From the NCBI GenBank assembly GCA_005798965.1, contig SYIB01000196.1, positions 1-5,661 on the forward strand: 5,661 nt of DNA, written 5' to 3'. The translations under genes and the position numbers were made by a program. The DNA is from Planctomycetia bacterium. GTDB lineage: Bacteria; Planctomycetota; Phycisphaerae; Phycisphaerales; SM1A02. Positions 5,375-5,661 of the stretch are shown one piece after another. How positions within the stretch are numbered: the stretch's first letter is position 1; each line of letters begins with the position of its first letter. Under the pieces are notes generated by a model that had not been told where the DNA came from, searched no databases, and worked only from the letters and a program-made list of their open reading frames with translations.

Positions 5375-5661
5375 GTGATTGCCAAAGCTTCACTGTCGAC
5401 CGAACGATCCATCGCCATCGTCGGTGCCGGTCCAGGAGGCCTAGCTGCAGCCCTGCTGCTCGCGGCGAGCGGGCTCCAGGTCACCGTCTACGAGGCACAC
5501 GACCGTGTCGGGGGCCGAACGCGCAGATTGAGCCAAGACGGCTTCCACTGGGACTGCGGTCCGACCTTCTTCATGATGCCGTACGTGCTTGAGGAGATCG
5601 TGCGATCGACCGGTCACTCGCTGCACGACCACGCCGAACTTGCCCGCCTCGACCCGATGTA
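5375..5661 (+). CDS. crtN: CrtN/CrtI-family FAD-dependent desaturase, N-terminal fragment
   Basis: Only the first 95 codons are in the window; the gene continues beyond the right edge. The frame shows an N-terminal dinucleotide-binding fold, IAIVGAGPGGLAAA (13-26) with the ribose-binding acidic residue E40, then DRVGGRTRRLSQDGFHWDCGPTFF (43-66), the family segment that follows the FAD site in carotenoid desaturases. This makes it a second member of the family of the crtP-like gene, and by context the probable dehydrosqualene (diapophytoene) desaturase CrtN. With so little visible it could also be another oxidase or a hydroxysqualene-processing (HpnE-like) enzyme. GTG 5375 is the only usual start codon between the upstream stop (5339-5341) and the Rossmann strand; no Shine-Dalgarno is seen, but CGAAACCT lies 5 bases upstream. 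A longer ATG frame at 5338 is a different frame and not the gene. Confidence 0.8.
   Translation, partial: MIAKASLSTERSIAIVGAGPGGLAAALLLAASGLQVTVYEAHDRVGGRTRRLSQDGFHWDCGPTFFMMPYVLEEIVRSTGHSLHDHAELARLDPM

Noticed and set aside
5302..5484. Longer N-terminus for the aldehyde dehydrogenase (ATG at 5412, 5418 or 5484)
   Set aside because: The frame stays open, but it would cross the symmetric control region and overlap the start of the divergent flavoprotein; the added residues do not look like ALDH sequence.
5338..5592. Plus-strand ATG frame of 84 residues
   Set aside because: It overlaps the flavoprotein start in another frame; the GxGxxG motif is only in the frame from GTG 5375.
1..5661. tRNA, rRNA, insertion sequence or attachment site
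   Set aside because: No transposase frame, terminal inverted repeats or tRNA-like sequence was seen by eye; nearly all bases are in the six genes.

Overview
The window is a G+C-rich, densely packed bacterial segment. Its core is a carotenoid-tailoring gene cluster of the C30 (diapophytoene/staphyloxanthin-like) type. The closest resemblances I can recall for these protein types are crt loci of planctomycetes and similar environmental bacteria, and the ABC-transporter fragment and long GC-rich ORFs would fit that. No rRNA or other taxonomic marker is present, so the assignment is a guess.

Layout, left to right. Positions 1-317 (+) hold the 3' end of an ABC-transporter ATPase gene. It converges, with a 16-bp gap full of small palindromes, on a four-gene minus-strand operon. 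Read in the direction of transcription the operon is: an aldehyde dehydrogenase (5301 to 3853), a CrtP/CrtN-type flavin-dependent carotenoid oxidase/desaturase (3844 to 2276), a PlsC-type acyltransferase (2294 to 1497) and a membrane-anchored family-2 glycosyltransferase resembling CrtQ (1500 to 334). The genes are 8 bp apart, then overlap by 19 nt, then by 4 nt (ATGA), which points to one transcript with translational coupling. On the other side of a 73-bp divergent intergenic region a second CrtN/CrtI-family flavoprotein begins at 5375 (+) and runs off the right edge.

Working together (inference from family knowledge): the divergent flavoprotein would desaturate a C30 precursor, the CrtP-like enzyme would oxidise a terminal methyl to an aldehyde, the aldehyde dehydrogenase would make the carboxylic acid, the glycosyltransferase would attach a sugar, and the acyltransferase would add a fatty acyl chain. 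The result would be a membrane-seated acylated glycosyl carotenoid. No synthase for the C30 backbone (CrtM or HpnCDE type) is in the window.

The most notable non-coding signal is the divergent intergenic region. It is organised around one two-fold axis (between 5338 and 5339), with nested inverted repeats at matching distances and the two start codons almost symmetric about it. It looks like a shared operator or bidirectional control element. There is no stretch over 300 bases without a gene.
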